NCBI RefSeq assembly: GCF_030406325.1
Contig: NZ_JAUEQY010000019.1
Location: forward strand, 158,013-222,012
Reading direction: 5' to 3'
Source: Actinomadura sp. DC4
Lineage (GTDB): Bacteria; Actinomycetota; Actinomycetes; Streptosporangiales; Streptosporangiaceae
Length of the DNA: 64,000 nucleotides
Part shown: one piece after another, positions 25,028 to 33,400 of the stretch
Position numbering within the stretch: position 1 is the first letter of the stretch
Layout of the letters: every line of letters starts with the position of its first letter
Notes under the pieces: model-generated
Database searches by the model: none
Told to the model about the DNA's origin: nothing
Seen by the model: the letters and a program-made list of their open reading frames with translations, nothing else
Translations under genes and position numbers: made by a program

Positions 25028-27040
25028 TCAGGTGCAGGTGAGCCGGGCGTCGGCCCAGTCGGAGTGGTCGCTGTTGGTGCCGTTGCCGCCGTCGGTGACG
25101 ACGAGGCGCACGAACGTCGCCCCGCTCACGTCGGCGGTCAGATGCTTGGCCGGGTCGGCCGTGGTGAGCAGGCCGCTGTCGGCGACCTTGGTCCCGTCGG
25201 CCCACAGCTCGAACGTCACCGAGCCGTTGGCCGTCTTCTCGTCGTCCACGCCTACGTCGGAGGAGACCGACGTGCAGCGCTTGGCCGTGTAGTACTCGAC
25301 GGTGCTCGGCGCGTGCACGCCGAGACCTTTCTTGTAGACGGCGCCGTTGATGGTGATCGGATGGCCGTCGCCGGCCGGCTGCTCGCCGTTGCTGGTGTCC
25401 TTCTCGACCGGTCCCCAGTAATTGTCGCTGCGCAGCCAGGGAATGTCGCTCAGGTACGAGGTGCCGGACGGCGGCGCGGTCACGTCGAGCACGTCGACCT
25501 GGATCGTGGTCCGCGCGACCGTGTCGTCCGGTTGGTAGGTCGCGGTGGTGGTCAGGTCGTACGAGCCGGGCTTGGCGCCGGCGGGCGCCTGCACGGTCCA
25601 GGTCGTCGTGAAGCTCCGGTTCGAGCCGACGAGGACGCTCGACCTGCGAGACGTGGCCTGGACGTTCCAGCCGTCCGGCGCGGCGAGGTCGCCCCGCAGG
25701 AGCACGGCGGGCAGCCGGCCGGAGTTGGTGGCGGTCGTGGTCACGGTGACCGGCTTGCCCGGTTCGACGAACGGCCGCGCGCCCGGGTAGGCGACGGGGA
25801 CGTCGAGCCCGGCGTCGACCGCCGGCGGGTAGATCACCCAGCGCGGGTCGCGGGCGACGCGCAGCATCACGGTGCCGTGCGCGGGCACGGAGGCCGTGAG
25901 GGTCCCGGCGGTCTCCCGCGTGGTGTGCGCCCACAGGTCGCGGACGCGGTACGCCGGCGCGGCCGGCATGCCGATCGCGCTCGCCGAGGTGGTGATCCGC
26001 TGCGGCGCGTCCGACTCGTTGAACAGCGCCACCGCCTTGTCGCCGTTCGCGAGCGGCTTGACGAAGACGTCCCGCCCGCCCTCGGTGGAGACCGGCGTGC
26101 CCTGGACGCCGAGCTTGTCCTGGTCGACGGCGATGACCTCTTTGTTGGTGAGGATGCTCATCGTCGCGGCCGAGGCCTTGCGCAGGTCGCTGCCGATCAG
26201 CAGCGGGGCGGCCATCTCCGCCCAGAGGCCGAAGTGCGAGCGGTATTCGGTGTCGGTCATGCCGCCGTTGCCGACCTCCAGCATGTCCGGGTCGTTCCAG
26301 TGCCCGGGCCCCGCGTACTGGGACAGGACCATGTTCTGGTGCACGATCCCCAGCATGCTGGTGTAACTGTCACCGATGTCGCCGGTGGTCCGCCAGGAGT
26401 TGCCGACGTCCTTGGCCCACAGCCAGGGCTTGTTCTCGCCCCACTCGCACATCGAGAACAGGATCGGGCGGCCGGTGGCCAGGAGCGCGTCGCGCATGTC
26501 GGTGTAGCGCTTGACCGCGTCCACACCCTGGTTGTTGCAGTTGTCGTACTTCAGGTAGTCCACGCCCCAGGAGGCGAACAGCCGTGCGTCCTGCTGCTCG
26601 TGCCCGAGCGAGCCGGGCATCGTCTGCGCGCAGGTCAGGGTGCCGGCGCTGGTGTAGATGCCGAACTTCAGGCCCTTGGAGTGCACGTAGTCGGCGACGG
26701 CCTTGATGCCGTCGGGGAACCTCGTCTTGTTCGGCACGTAGTCGCCGTTGGCGTCACGGTCGTGCTCGGCCCAGCAGTCGTCGAGGTTGACGTACTGGTA
26801 GCCGGCGTCCTTCAGTCCGGAGGAGACGAAAAGGTCGGCGATGCCCTTGACCATGGCCTCGTTGAAGTCGGCGCCACAGTGGGTCGCGTTCCAGTTGTTG
26901 AAGCCCATCTGGGGGGTCAGGGCGAGGCCGTTGTCGAGGGCGGCGGCGGGCGGGGCGGACGCGAGGGTGATCACCGCGGCGCCTGCCGCACTCGTCGCGA
27001 CCGCGACGAGGGCCGACGCCATGGCGCGGACAATGCGCAT
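25028..27040 (-). CDS. Secreted GH27 alpha-galactosidase with NEW3 and NPCBM domains
   Basis: 670 residues. A signal peptide of about 34 residues ends near PPAAALDNG. The GH27 barrel starts LTPQMGFNNWN; the nucleophile is Asp166 in YLKYDNC and the acid/base is probably Asp221 in RTTGDIGDS, with WNDPDML further on. A beta-sandwich ends the catalytic unit near residue 395. Next come a NEW3-type domain (EPGKPVTVTTTATNSGR) and a C-terminal NPCBM domain (YWGPVEKDTSNGE, KGLGVHAPS). It should release terminal alpha-galactose outside the cell. It lies between the binding-protein and ABC genes. Confidence 0.94.
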   Translation of the reverse strand: MRIVRAMASALVAVATSAAGAAVITLASAPPAAALDNGLALTPQMGFNNWNATHCGADFNEAMVKGIADLFVSSGLKDAGYQYVNLDDCWAEHDRDANGDYVPNKTRFPDGIKAVADYVHSKGLKFGIYTSAGTLTCAQTMPGSLGHEQQDARLFASWGVDYLKYDNCNNQGVDAVKRYTDMRDALLATGRPILFSMCEWGENKPWLWAKDVGNSWRTTGDIGDSYTSMLGIVHQNMVLSQYAGPGHWNDPDMLEVGNGGMTDTEYRSHFGLWAEMAAPLLIGSDLRKASAATMSILTNKEVIAVDQDKLGVQGTPVSTEGGRDVFVKPLANGDKAVALFNESDAPQRITTSASAIGMPAAPAYRVRDLWAHTTRETAGTLTASVPAHGTVMLRVARDPRWVIYPPAVDAGLDVPVAYPGARPFVEPGKPVTVTTTATNSGRLPAVLLRGDLAAPDGWNVQATSRRSSVLVGSNRSFTTTWTVQAPAGAKPGSYDLTTTATYQPDDTVARTTIQVDVLDVTAPPSGTSYLSDIPWLRSDNYWGPVEKDTSNGEQPAGDGHPITINGAVYKKGLGVHAPSTVEYYTAKRCTSVSSDVGVDDEKTANGSVTFELWADGTKVADSGLLTTADPAKHLTADVSGATFVRLVVTDGGNGTNSDHSDWADARLTCT

Positions 27041-27128
27041 GGGGGCTGCTCCTGGTTTCGGGGACTGCGCACTGCTGGGGATCGGCGGCGGTGTAGCGGC
27101 ACCGCGCCGGTCCCCGGGGTGATCACGG

Positions 27129-27157
27129 CCGGCGGGCGGCAGAGGCGCGCCCGCCGG
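27129..27157 (-). promoter_or_regulatory. Intercistronic hairpin between binding protein and alpha-galactosidase genes
   Basis: Perfect 10-base arms CCGGCGGGCG (27129-27138) and complement (27148-27157) with a 9-base loop, about 70 bases after the binding-protein stop. In ABC operons such hairpins often protect the abundant binding-protein message or partially terminate transcription. Confidence 0.65.
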
Positions 27158-27228
27158 TCACGATCGTCGGCGTTCCGTTCAGAGCCGTACGGGGTACGGC
27201 CGAGCCGGGAGGACGCCGCGCTCCCGGA

Positions 27229-28275
27229 TCAGGTGCACTTGACGCCCTCCTGCTTCCAGTTCGTGGCGTCGACCATCTTGGTCGGGGCGAACGCCTCCTG
27301 CGGCATCGGCTTGCCGTCGCGCAGGTTGTCCACGATCTGCTGTACGGCGAGGCCGCCGACGTCGTAGCCGTTGATGAACAGGGCGGCCTTCATACCGGTC
27401 GCCTTGCCCGATCCCCAGTCCTTGCAGGCGAGGTACGCGCCGAGGCCGACGCCGTCGATGTCGGCGGCCTTGTAGCCGGCGTTCTGGATCGCGGTGACCG
27501 CACCGGAGACGTTCTCGTCGTTGCAGCCCCAGATCACCCAGTGCTTGACGGAGCGGTGGCCCGAGACCACGGCGCCGGTCTTGGACTGGGCGTCGGTCGG
27601 GGTGTTGTCGGTGCCGACCTTGATGACCTTGACCTTGGTCCCGGCCGCCTGCTCGAACGCGGCCTGCGCGGCGACCACGCGGTCGGTGCACACGGTGACG
27701 TCCTGCTTCCAGGCCGAGATCACCGCGGTGTCGGAGGCCTTCCAGCCCGCCTTCTTGAACTCCTCGCCGACGCGCTGACCGACCTGGGCGCCCATCTGGC
27801 TGCCGGAGAAGCCCACCCGCTGGACGAGCTGGTCCTTCGGGCACTTGGCGGGGTCGGGACCGTTCTTGCAGATCTGGTCGTCACTGGACAGCAGCGCCAC
27901 CTTGCCGCCGGCCGCGGTCTGCACGATCTGCGGGCCGACCGCCGGGTCCGGCGGGACGATGATGATGCCGTTCGCCTTCTGGGCGACCGCCGCCTGGGTC
28001 TCCGACACCGCCTTGTTGGTGTCGTTGCCGAGGTTGACGACCTTCACGTCGACGTTGCCGAGCTGCTTGGCCTTGTCCTTGGCGCCCTGGGCCTCGTCGA
28101 TGAAGTACTGCTGGTCGCCCTGCTTCTGCAGGTACGCGATGGAGATCTTCCCCGAGACCTTCTTGCTCGAGCTGGTCGAGGAGCTCTCCTTGCCTGACGA
28201 ACAGGCGGTGAGGCTGAGGGCGACCGCGACGCCAAGCGCCAAGATCGCGCCGCCGGGCCTGCGTATCCGGGCCAT
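27229..28275 (-). CDS. Sugar ABC transporter substrate-binding lipoprotein (RbsB-like)
   Basis: 348 residues. The signal peptide MARIRRPGGA... ends in the lipobox LTACSS with the lipidated Cys at 25, followed by a Ser-rich linker. The mature part is a periplasmic-binding-protein type 1 fold (KISIAYLQKQGDQQYF, NGIIIVPPDP, VIWGCNDENVSGA). It captures sugar outside the membrane for the RbsA/RbsC-type genes at 22.4-24.9 kb. It is the first gene of the leftward sugar operon and divergent from the DeoR gene. Confidence 0.93.
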   Translation of the reverse strand: MARIRRPGGAILALGVAVALSLTACSSGKESSSTSSSKKVSGKISIAYLQKQGDQQYFIDEAQGAKDKAKQLGNVDVKVVNLGNDTNKAVSETQAAVAQKANGIIIVPPDPAVGPQIVQTAAGGKVALLSSDDQICKNGPDPAKCPKDQLVQRVGFSGSQMGAQVGQRVGEEFKKAGWKASDTAVISAWKQDVTVCTDRVVAAQAAFEQAAGTKVKVIKVGTDNTPTDAQSKTGAVVSGHRSVKHWVIWGCNDENVSGAVTAIQNAGYKAADIDGVGLGAYLACKDWGSGKATGMKAALFINGYDVGGLAVQQIVDNLRDGKPMPQEAFAPTKMVDATNWKQEGVKCT

Positions 28276-28381
28276 GCGCTGCCTTCTTTCTGGCCTTCTC
28301 CGGCTGGATGGTGGCTGGACCTGGTGCCGTTACCCCGATGTTTCCGCTGAGTTACCAGGCGATGTGCGCCATTCCTACCAT

Positions 28382-28435
28382 TGTCAACACAAACCAACAA
28401 GACTCGATTCGGTAACGCGTTTACCTGTGTTGACA
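28382..28435. promoter_or_regulatory. Divergent promoter/operator between sugar operon and DeoR gene
   Basis: Perfect 10-base inverted repeat TGTCAACACA (28382-28391) and TGTGTTGACA (28426-28435). Each arm contains an outward-facing TTGACA, an ideal -35 box: 28430-28435 for the DeoR gene on the right and 28387-28382 on the minus strand for the sugar operon. Between them lies a smaller dyad, GGTAA-CGCGT-TTACC (28411-28425), resembling LacI-type operators. The arms are the probable DeoR binding sites. Confidence 0.75.
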
Positions 28436-28491
28436 TATGTCGGTTCTGCGGGCACGCTGCACGCGGTGGCCGGTCGCCGAGAGGGGTGTCG

Positions 28492-29280
28492 ATGCTCGCC
28501 CAGCAACGGCAGCAGGCAATTTTGGACCTCGTCCAGCAGCACGGCGGCGTCCGTGTCGCGGACCTGGTGCGCGAGTTCAGCGTCTCGGACATGACGATCC
28601 GCCGTGACCTGGAGGTTCTCGCCGACCGGGGACTGATCTCCAAGGTGCACGGCGGCGCGACCACGGTCGGCGCGGGCTCCACGGAGGAGCCCGGTTTCGC
28701 CGCCAAGTCGGTCCGGCAACGTCAGGAGAAAGAAGCCATCGCCCGCCGCGCCGCCCGGCTCGTACGGCCCGGTACGGCGGTCGCGGTCTCGGCCGGCACC
28801 ACCACGTGGACGCTCGCCCACCATCTGACCGACGTTCCGGAGCTGACCGTTGTCACGAACTCCATCCAGATCGCCGATGTCTTCTACCGGGCGAGCCGGG
28901 CCGACCAGACGATCGTGCTCACGGGCGGCATCCGCACTCCCTCGGACGCGCTGGTCGGACCGGTCGCGGTCAACGCGATCCGGGCGCTCAACGTCGACCT
29001 GCTGCTGCTCGGCGTGCACGGCATGAGCACCCGCGCCGGCTTCACCACGCCGAACCTCATGGAGGCCGAGACCGACCGCGCCATGGTGGGCGCGGCGCGC
29101 CGCCTCGCCGTACTGGCCGACCACACCAAGTGGGGCACCGTCGGCCTCAGCACGATCGCCCGGCTCGGCGACGCCGACGTGCTCATCACCGACTCGGGCC
29201 TGCCCGACGAGGTGCGCAAGCAGCTCGCCGAGGAGGTCGGGGAGCTGGTCACCGTGACCCCGGACGAGGCTGACGCGTGA
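28492..29280 (+). CDS. DeoR family transcriptional regulator of sugar metabolism
   Basis: 262 residues from an ATG with a GAGAGGGG site. The N-terminal HTH reads AQQRQQAILDLVQQHGG, then FSVSDMTIRRDLEVLADRG. The C-terminal DeoR sensor domain has VSAGTTTWTLAHHL, LTGGIRTPSDALVG and LADHTKWGTVGLS, which senses a sugar phosphate. It overlaps galT by 4 bases, so they are cotranscribed. By position it controls the divergent alpha-galactosidase/ABC operon, probably as a repressor relieved by a sugar phosphate. Confidence 0.93.
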   Translation: MLAQQRQQAILDLVQQHGGVRVADLVREFSVSDMTIRRDLEVLADRGLISKVHGGATTVGAGSTEEPGFAAKSVRQRQEKEAIARRAARLVRPGTAVAVSAGTTTWTLAHHLTDVPELTVVTNSIQIADVFYRASRADQTIVLTGGIRTPSDALVGPVAVNAIRALNVDLLLLGVHGMSTRAGFTTPNLMEAETDRAMVGAARRLAVLADHTKWGTVGLSTIARLGDADVLITDSGLPDEVRKQLAEEVGELVTVTPDEADA

Positions 29281-30353
29281 AACGCACCGTGACCTGCCTG
29301 GCCGACGGCCGGGAGCTCATCTACTTCGACCGGCGGGAGGACGCCGACCGGTCCGCGCCCGACACCCGTACGCTGCCGCCGCCTCCGCAGGCCTCCGAAC
29401 TGCGCCGCGACCGGCTGCTGGGCGAGTGGGTGACGATCGCCGCGCACCGCCAGGACCGCACGCACCTGCCACCGAGCGACCAGTGCCCGCTCTGCCCGTC
29501 CACCCCCGGCCGGCCCACCGAGATCCCGGCGGCCGACTACGAGGTGGCCGTCTTCGAGAACCGCTTCCCGTCCTACTCCGGCCGCGTGCCGGCCGACCTG
29601 GACGGCGTGGTCCCGGGGCTGGGCCGCTGCGAGGTGGTCTGCTTCTCCTCCGACCACGACGCGTCCTTCGCGACCCTGGACCCGGCGCAGGTCGGCACGG
29701 TCATGGAGGCATGGGCGGACCGTACGGCCGAGCTGTCCGCGCTGGACGGCGTCGCGCAGGTGTTCTGCTTCGAGAACCGCGGGGCCGAGATCGGCGTCAC
29801 GCTCGCCCACCCGCACGGCCAGATCTACGCCTACCCGTTCGTCACGCCGCGCACCACGCGGATGCTGCAGGTCGCCCGCGCCCACCGCGAGGAGACCGGC
29901 CGCGACCTGTTCGCCGACGTGCTGGCCGCCGAGCGGGCGGCGGAGGTACGCGTCGTCGCCACGAACGAGCTGTGGACGGCGTTTGTGCCCGAGGCCGCGC
30001 GGTGGCCGTTCGAGGTGCACCTGTTCCCCCACCGCAAGGTGCCGGACCTCACCGCGCTGTCGGCGGAGGAGCGCGCGGCGTTCGGCCCGCTGTACGTGGA
30101 CGTGCTGCGCCGCCTGGACGACCTGTTCGGCGTGCCGATGCCGTACATCTCCGCGTGGCACCAGGCCCCGGTCTCGCTCGACCGTGACCTCGGCTACCTC
30201 CACCTGCAGCTGTTCAGCAGCCGGCGGGCGGCGGGGAAGCTGAAGTACCTGGCCGGCTCGGAGGCCGCGATGGGCGCGTTCGTGAACGACATCTACCCAG
30301 AAGAGGCCGCCCGGCGCCTCCGCGCCGCCGGTCAGGGCGGCGACCGCACATAG
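29277..30353 (+). CDS. galT: Galactose-1-phosphate uridylyltransferase
   Basis: 358 residues from a GTG overlapping the DeoR stop. The active-site motif HPHGQIYAYP is at about 178-187 with the nucleophilic His180, and CPLC at 70-73 provides zinc ligands. GalT exchanges UMP between UDP-glucose and galactose 1-phosphate in the Leloir pathway. galK and galE, often adjacent in actinomycetes, are not in this window and must be elsewhere if the pathway is complete. The 3' end overlaps the decayed GNAT gene antisense by 22 bases. Confidence 0.95.
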   Translation: MKRTVTCLADGRELIYFDRREDADRSAPDTRTLPPPPQASELRRDRLLGEWVTIAAHRQDRTHLPPSDQCPLCPSTPGRPTEIPAADYEVAVFENRFPSYSGRVPADLDGVVPGLGRCEVVCFSSDHDASFATLDPAQVGTVMEAWADRTAELSALDGVAQVFCFENRGAEIGVTLAHPHGQIYAYPFVTPRTTRMLQVARAHREETGRDLFADVLAAERAAEVRVVATNELWTAFVPEAARWPFEVHLFPHRKVPDLTALSAEERAAFGPLYVDVLRRLDDLFGVPMPYISAWHQAPVSLDRDLGYLHLQLFSSRRAAGKLKYLAGSEAAMGAFVNDIYPEEAARRLRAAGQGGDRT

Positions 30354-31082
30354 GGCGTCGCGGCGGTCACGGCCGTCCCGGCGCAGGATCGGCGCGCGGC
30401 GGAGTCGTCCACCTGAATCGCGCGCGGCGGCGAGCCGGGCGCGGGCGCGCGGTAGATCCCCTGGCCCCGCCACGCAGGCAGCGTCGACCCGCCCCAGAAC
30501 CCGGCGGCCTCGGTGCCCTTACGGAACACGAGCCACCCGGCGGAGACGACCTCGGCGACCAGGACGGTCATCTCTTCCGGGTCCGCGGACACCCGCGTGC
30601 TCATGTCGCCGCCGAGCCATCCGACGTCCTGCCCCAGACCGCGGACTCCATCGCGGCGATGCGGTGCATGTGCGCCTCCGCCGTGACCCGGCGGAGGCGG
30701 ACGCCGTCCGGCAGGACCGGATCGCCGGCCAGTTCCCCGGCGAGACCGATCATGACGGTCTCCTGCTCCCCGGGGACGAAGTCGGCGGCCCGCAGCCGGC
30801 CGGTGAGGTCGGCCGGGCGGTCATGACCGCGGACCTTCCACTCCACCTCTTCCCCGCGCGGGGAAGAAGTCGTGTTGCCGCCGGATCAGCCGGTCGCGGT
30901 CGGCGCCGCGCAGGCCGGGGCCGTGGGGGCTGCTGACGAAACCGCGGAACTGGCCGACGATCCGTGTCAGCGGGCCGTCGCGCTCGTACCTGACCCTCGC
31001 CGGCAGGGGGTGGGCGGCACTCCGCGCATCTGCTCGTCGTAGGCCGTGAGGAGGGTGTCGGTGTCGCTCGTACGGACCGACG
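30332..31082 (-). pseudogene. GNAT acetyltransferase pseudogene with several frameshifts
   Basis: Coding signal runs leftward but is split over several frames. Pieces in order: SDTDTLLTAYDEQMRGVPP (about 31075-31020), VRYERDGPLTRIVGQFRGF and following to FFPARG (about 31000-30855), EWKVRGHDRPADLTGRLRAA to AMESAVWGRTSDG (about 30845-30605), then STRVSADPEEMTVLVAEV and GGSTLPAWRGQGIYRA (30600-30450), with at least two more frame changes before TPYV at the end. The order matches a two-domain GNAT family with GxGxY-type acetyl-CoA binding. No intact frame or credible start remains. Breaks lie mostly at short G or C runs. Confidence 0.8.
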
Positions 31083-31130
31083 ATACGGTCCGGGCGGACG
31101 GACCGGCTTCGGCCTCCGACTTGCATTTGG

Positions 31131-31172
31131 TTTAAGTTTCAACTACGCTCAGGCACATTGTTGAAGGTTCAA
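31131..31172. promoter_or_regulatory. Twin operator-like boxes upstream of the yceI-like gene
   Basis: TTTAAGTTTCAA (31131-31142) and TTGAAGGTTCAA (31161-31172) share the pattern TTNAAGNTTCAA and their centres are exactly 30 bases apart. The symmetry TTGAA-NN-TTCAA resembles MarR-family operators. They overlap the region where the promoter and leader of the YceI gene should lie. No MarR gene is in the window. Confidence 0.6.
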
Positions 31173-31187
31173 GCAATGGAGGATCTC

Positions 31188-31739
31188 ATGACCGCCCTCG
31201 CCAGTGAACTCGGTCTCCCGACCGGCACGTGGAACATCGACCCGGCCCACTCCGAGGTCGCGTTCGTCATCCGGCACCTGATGACCAAGGTCCGTGGCTC
31301 GTTCACCGAGTTCTCGGGCTCGCTGGAGATCGCCGAGAACGTCACGGAGTCCAAGGCGACCGTCGAGATCCAGATCAAGTCGATCGACACCCGCAACTCC
31401 GACCGTGACGCCCACATCCGGTCCGCGGAGATTCTCGACCTGGACAACCACCCCGCCATGACGTTCGTCACCAACGGCGTGCGCGAGAACGGCAGCGACA
31501 AGTACTTCCTCGACGGCACCCTCACGATCAGGGACGTCACCCGCCCGATCACGCTGGACCTGGAGTTCAACGGCACCGACACCGACCCCTGGGGCGGCAC
31601 GCGCGTCGGTTTCAGCGCCACGACCTCGATCAGCCGTAAGGAGTACGGCATCGAGTTCAACATCCCGCTCGGCGGCGACAAGGCCCTGCTCGGCGACAAC
31701 GTCGACGTGCAGCTCGAGGTCCAGGCCGTCAAGGCCTGA
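31188..31739 (+). CDS. YceI family lipocalin-like protein
   Basis: 183 residues from an ATG with GGAGG 5 bases upstream. The YceI pattern is clear: GTWNIDPAHSEVAFVIRHL at the start, IDTRNSDRDAHIRSAEILD in the middle and DGTLTIRDVTRPITLDLEF. YceI proteins form a lipocalin-like beta-barrel that binds isoprenoid or fatty-acid-like ligands. This one has no signal peptide, so it is cytoplasmic. It has its own promoter region and terminator. Confidence 0.94.
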   Translation: MTALASELGLPTGTWNIDPAHSEVAFVIRHLMTKVRGSFTEFSGSLEIAENVTESKATVEIQIKSIDTRNSDRDAHIRSAEILDLDNHPAMTFVTNGVRENGSDKYFLDGTLTIRDVTRPITLDLEFNGTDTDPWGGTRVGFSATTSISRKEYGIEFNIPLGGDKALLGDNVDVQLEVQAVKA

Positions 31740-31746
31740 TCCACAA

Positions 31747-31770
31747 GGGCCGGCGGCTCCCCGCCGGCCC
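31747..31770 (+). terminator. Hairpin terminator after the yceI-like gene
   Basis: Perfect 10-base stem GGGCCGGCGG (31747-31756) and complement (31761-31770) with a 4-base loop, 7 bases past the stop. No T run. Confidence 0.8.
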
Positions 31771-31876
31771 GATCCGCGTGACGAAGAGCACCCTGCGACT
31801 TTGCGCCTGGTGCTCTTCGCCGTGTTGGCAAAGCCGACATTCGGGGTATCGCGGAACAGCAAAGGGGAGATCAGCG

Positions 31877-32872
31877 TTGATCCATACGGGATCCGACGTG
31901 AGAGCGAGGTGGCCCATGGCGGCGACCACGAACAGTGGCAGGCGTATAAGGCGGCCCGGACGTGCCGCCGACGGCGACCTGCTGGGCGCCTACTTGGACG
32001 AAATCGCCGCGACGCCTCTGCTCACGGCCGAACAGGAGATCGAGCTGGCCCTGGCCATGGAGGCCGGCCTGCTCGCGCACAACCATCTCGACAGCGGCAC
32101 GCACCCCGAAGGGGCGACGCAGGACGAGCTGGAGGAGGTCGCGGCGCGCGGCGACGCGGCCAAGGACCGGTTCATCCTCGCCAACCTGCGCCTGGTCGTC
32201 TCCGTGGCGCGGCGCTACCCCACCGACGGCATGAGCCTGCTCGACCTGATCCAGGAGGGCACGATCGGCCTGATCAGGGCGGTCGAGGGCTTCGACCCGC
32301 GCCGGGGCTTCAAGTTCTCCACGTACGCCACCTGGTGGATCCGGCAGGCGATCGGCCGCGCCCTGGCCAACTCCTCCCGGTCCGTACGCCTCCCGGGGGC
32401 CGTGCACACCGACGTCAACCGGCTCCGCAAGGCCCGGCGTGAGCTCGTGCTGCTCACCGGCTCCGAGCCCACCGACGAGGAGCTCGCCGCCGAGCTCGAC
32501 CTGCCGGTCGAGCGCATCGGCGAGCTGGATCGCTGGGACCGTACGCCGGCCAGCCTGGACGCGGTCGTCGGAGAGGACGAGGAGACCTCGCTGGGCGACC
32601 TGCTCGCCGACGAGGACGCCCCGTCGCCCGAGGACGCGGCCATGGACGCCGCCCAGCTGGAGATCATCGACGGGATGCTCGACCGGCTGGAGCCGCGCGA
32701 GGCCGTGGTCCTGCGGGCGCGCTACGGCCTGGAGGACGGCACCGAGCACAGCCGCCGCGAGATCGCGACGCGGCTCGGGGTCTCGGCCGAGCGCGTACGG
32801 CAGATGGAGCTGGCCGCGCTGCGGCGCATGCGGGAGATGGTGCAGCGGCTGGACGCGCCGCTCGCCGCCTGA
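31877..32872 (+). CDS. RNA polymerase sigma factor, sigma-70 family (group 2/3-like)
   Basis: 331 residues from a TTG preceded by GGGGAG at 7 bases; an ATG at 31916 (318 residues) is possible but its GAGGTGG site is only 3 bases away. Region 1.2 (DLLGAYLDEIAATPLLT), region 2 (RFILANLRLVVSVARRY, LIQEGTIGLIRAVEGFD, STYATWWIRQAIGRAL), region 3 and region 4.2 (ATRLGVSAERVRQMELAAL) are intact. The core-like region 2 suggests a principal-type alternative sigma factor such as those of the Hrd group. No anti-sigma gene is adjacent. Confidence 0.92.
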   Translation: MIHTGSDVRARWPMAATTNSGRRIRRPGRAADGDLLGAYLDEIAATPLLTAEQEIELALAMEAGLLAHNHLDSGTHPEGATQDELEEVAARGDAAKDRFILANLRLVVSVARRYPTDGMSLLDLIQEGTIGLIRAVEGFDPRRGFKFSTYATWWIRQAIGRALANSSRSVRLPGAVHTDVNRLRKARRELVLLTGSEPTDEELAAELDLPVERIGELDRWDRTPASLDAVVGEDEETSLGDLLADEDAPSPEDAAMDAAQLEIIDGMLDRLEPREAVVLRARYGLEDGTEHSRREIATRLGVSAERVRQMELAALRRMREMVQRLDAPLAA

Positions 32873-32888
32873 GGGCAGGACCGGCGCC

Positions 32889-33281
32889 TCATGCGCCGAA
32901 CCAGCCCAGGAAGTCGTCATGGCCGAACATCCGGGCCGTGTCGGCGGCCGACGGGGCGCCCGCGCGGGGGTCGGCGCCCGCGTCGAGCAGGGCGCGTACC
33001 ACCTCGGGCTCCTTCTTGAAGACCGCGCCCGCCAGCGGCGTCTGACCGCGGTCGTTGGCCCGCCCCGGATCGGCGCCCCGGTCGAGCAGCGCTCGTACGG
33101 TCTCGGGGCGCCCGTGGTAGGCGGCGAGCATCAGCAGGGAGTCGCCCGCCTCGTTGGTGAGGTCGGCCGGTACACCGGCGTCGACGTACGCGGTGAGCGC
33201 GTCGGTCTGCCCGGTACGGGCGAGGCCGAACAGCTTGGTCGCGAACTCCACCAGCTCTGGATCGTCCATCGAGTCAAGCAT
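32889..33281 (-). CDS. Small ankyrin-repeat protein
   Basis: 130 residues from ATG 33281 (a second ATG at 33269 is possible). Three to four ankyrin units are visible, with motifs such as GDSLLMLAAYHGRPETVRALLDRGAD and GQTPLAGAVFKKEPEVV split by conserved turns. No signal peptide or catalytic motif is present. Ankyrin proteins bind other proteins; the partner is unknown. No ribosome-binding site is obvious. It ends 17 bases from the convergent sigma factor gene. Confidence 0.85.
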   Translation of the reverse strand: MLDSMDDPELVEFATKLFGLARTGQTDALTAYVDAGVPADLTNEAGDSLLMLAAYHGRPETVRALLDRGADPGRANDRGQTPLAGAVFKKEPEVVRALLDAGADPRAGAPSAADTARMFGHDDFLGWFGA

Positions 33282-33292
33282 GCCATGGAGAG

Positions 33293-33332
33293 ACGCCGAG
33301 GGATGCGGGAGACGAATCGCATCCCTCGGCGT
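33293..33332 (-). terminator. Strong hairpin between the acetamidase-like and ankyrin genes
   Basis: Perfect 15-base arms (33293-33307 and 33318-33332) around the core GCCGAGGGATGCG, with a 10-base loop. It lies after the stop of the acetamidase-like gene on the minus strand and just before the ankyrin start. Most likely a terminator; there is no T run. Confidence 0.75.
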
Positions 33333-33400
33333 GGTGCCTCCTGACGGTTCGGTGCTCTCGCTAGGCCTTCACCTCCTCATCCGCGCCGCGCTCGCGCGCT

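Noticed and set aside
19226..31187. Mobile element carrying the sugar island
   Set aside because: No transposase, integrase, terminal inverted repeat or tRNA attachment site flanks the block.
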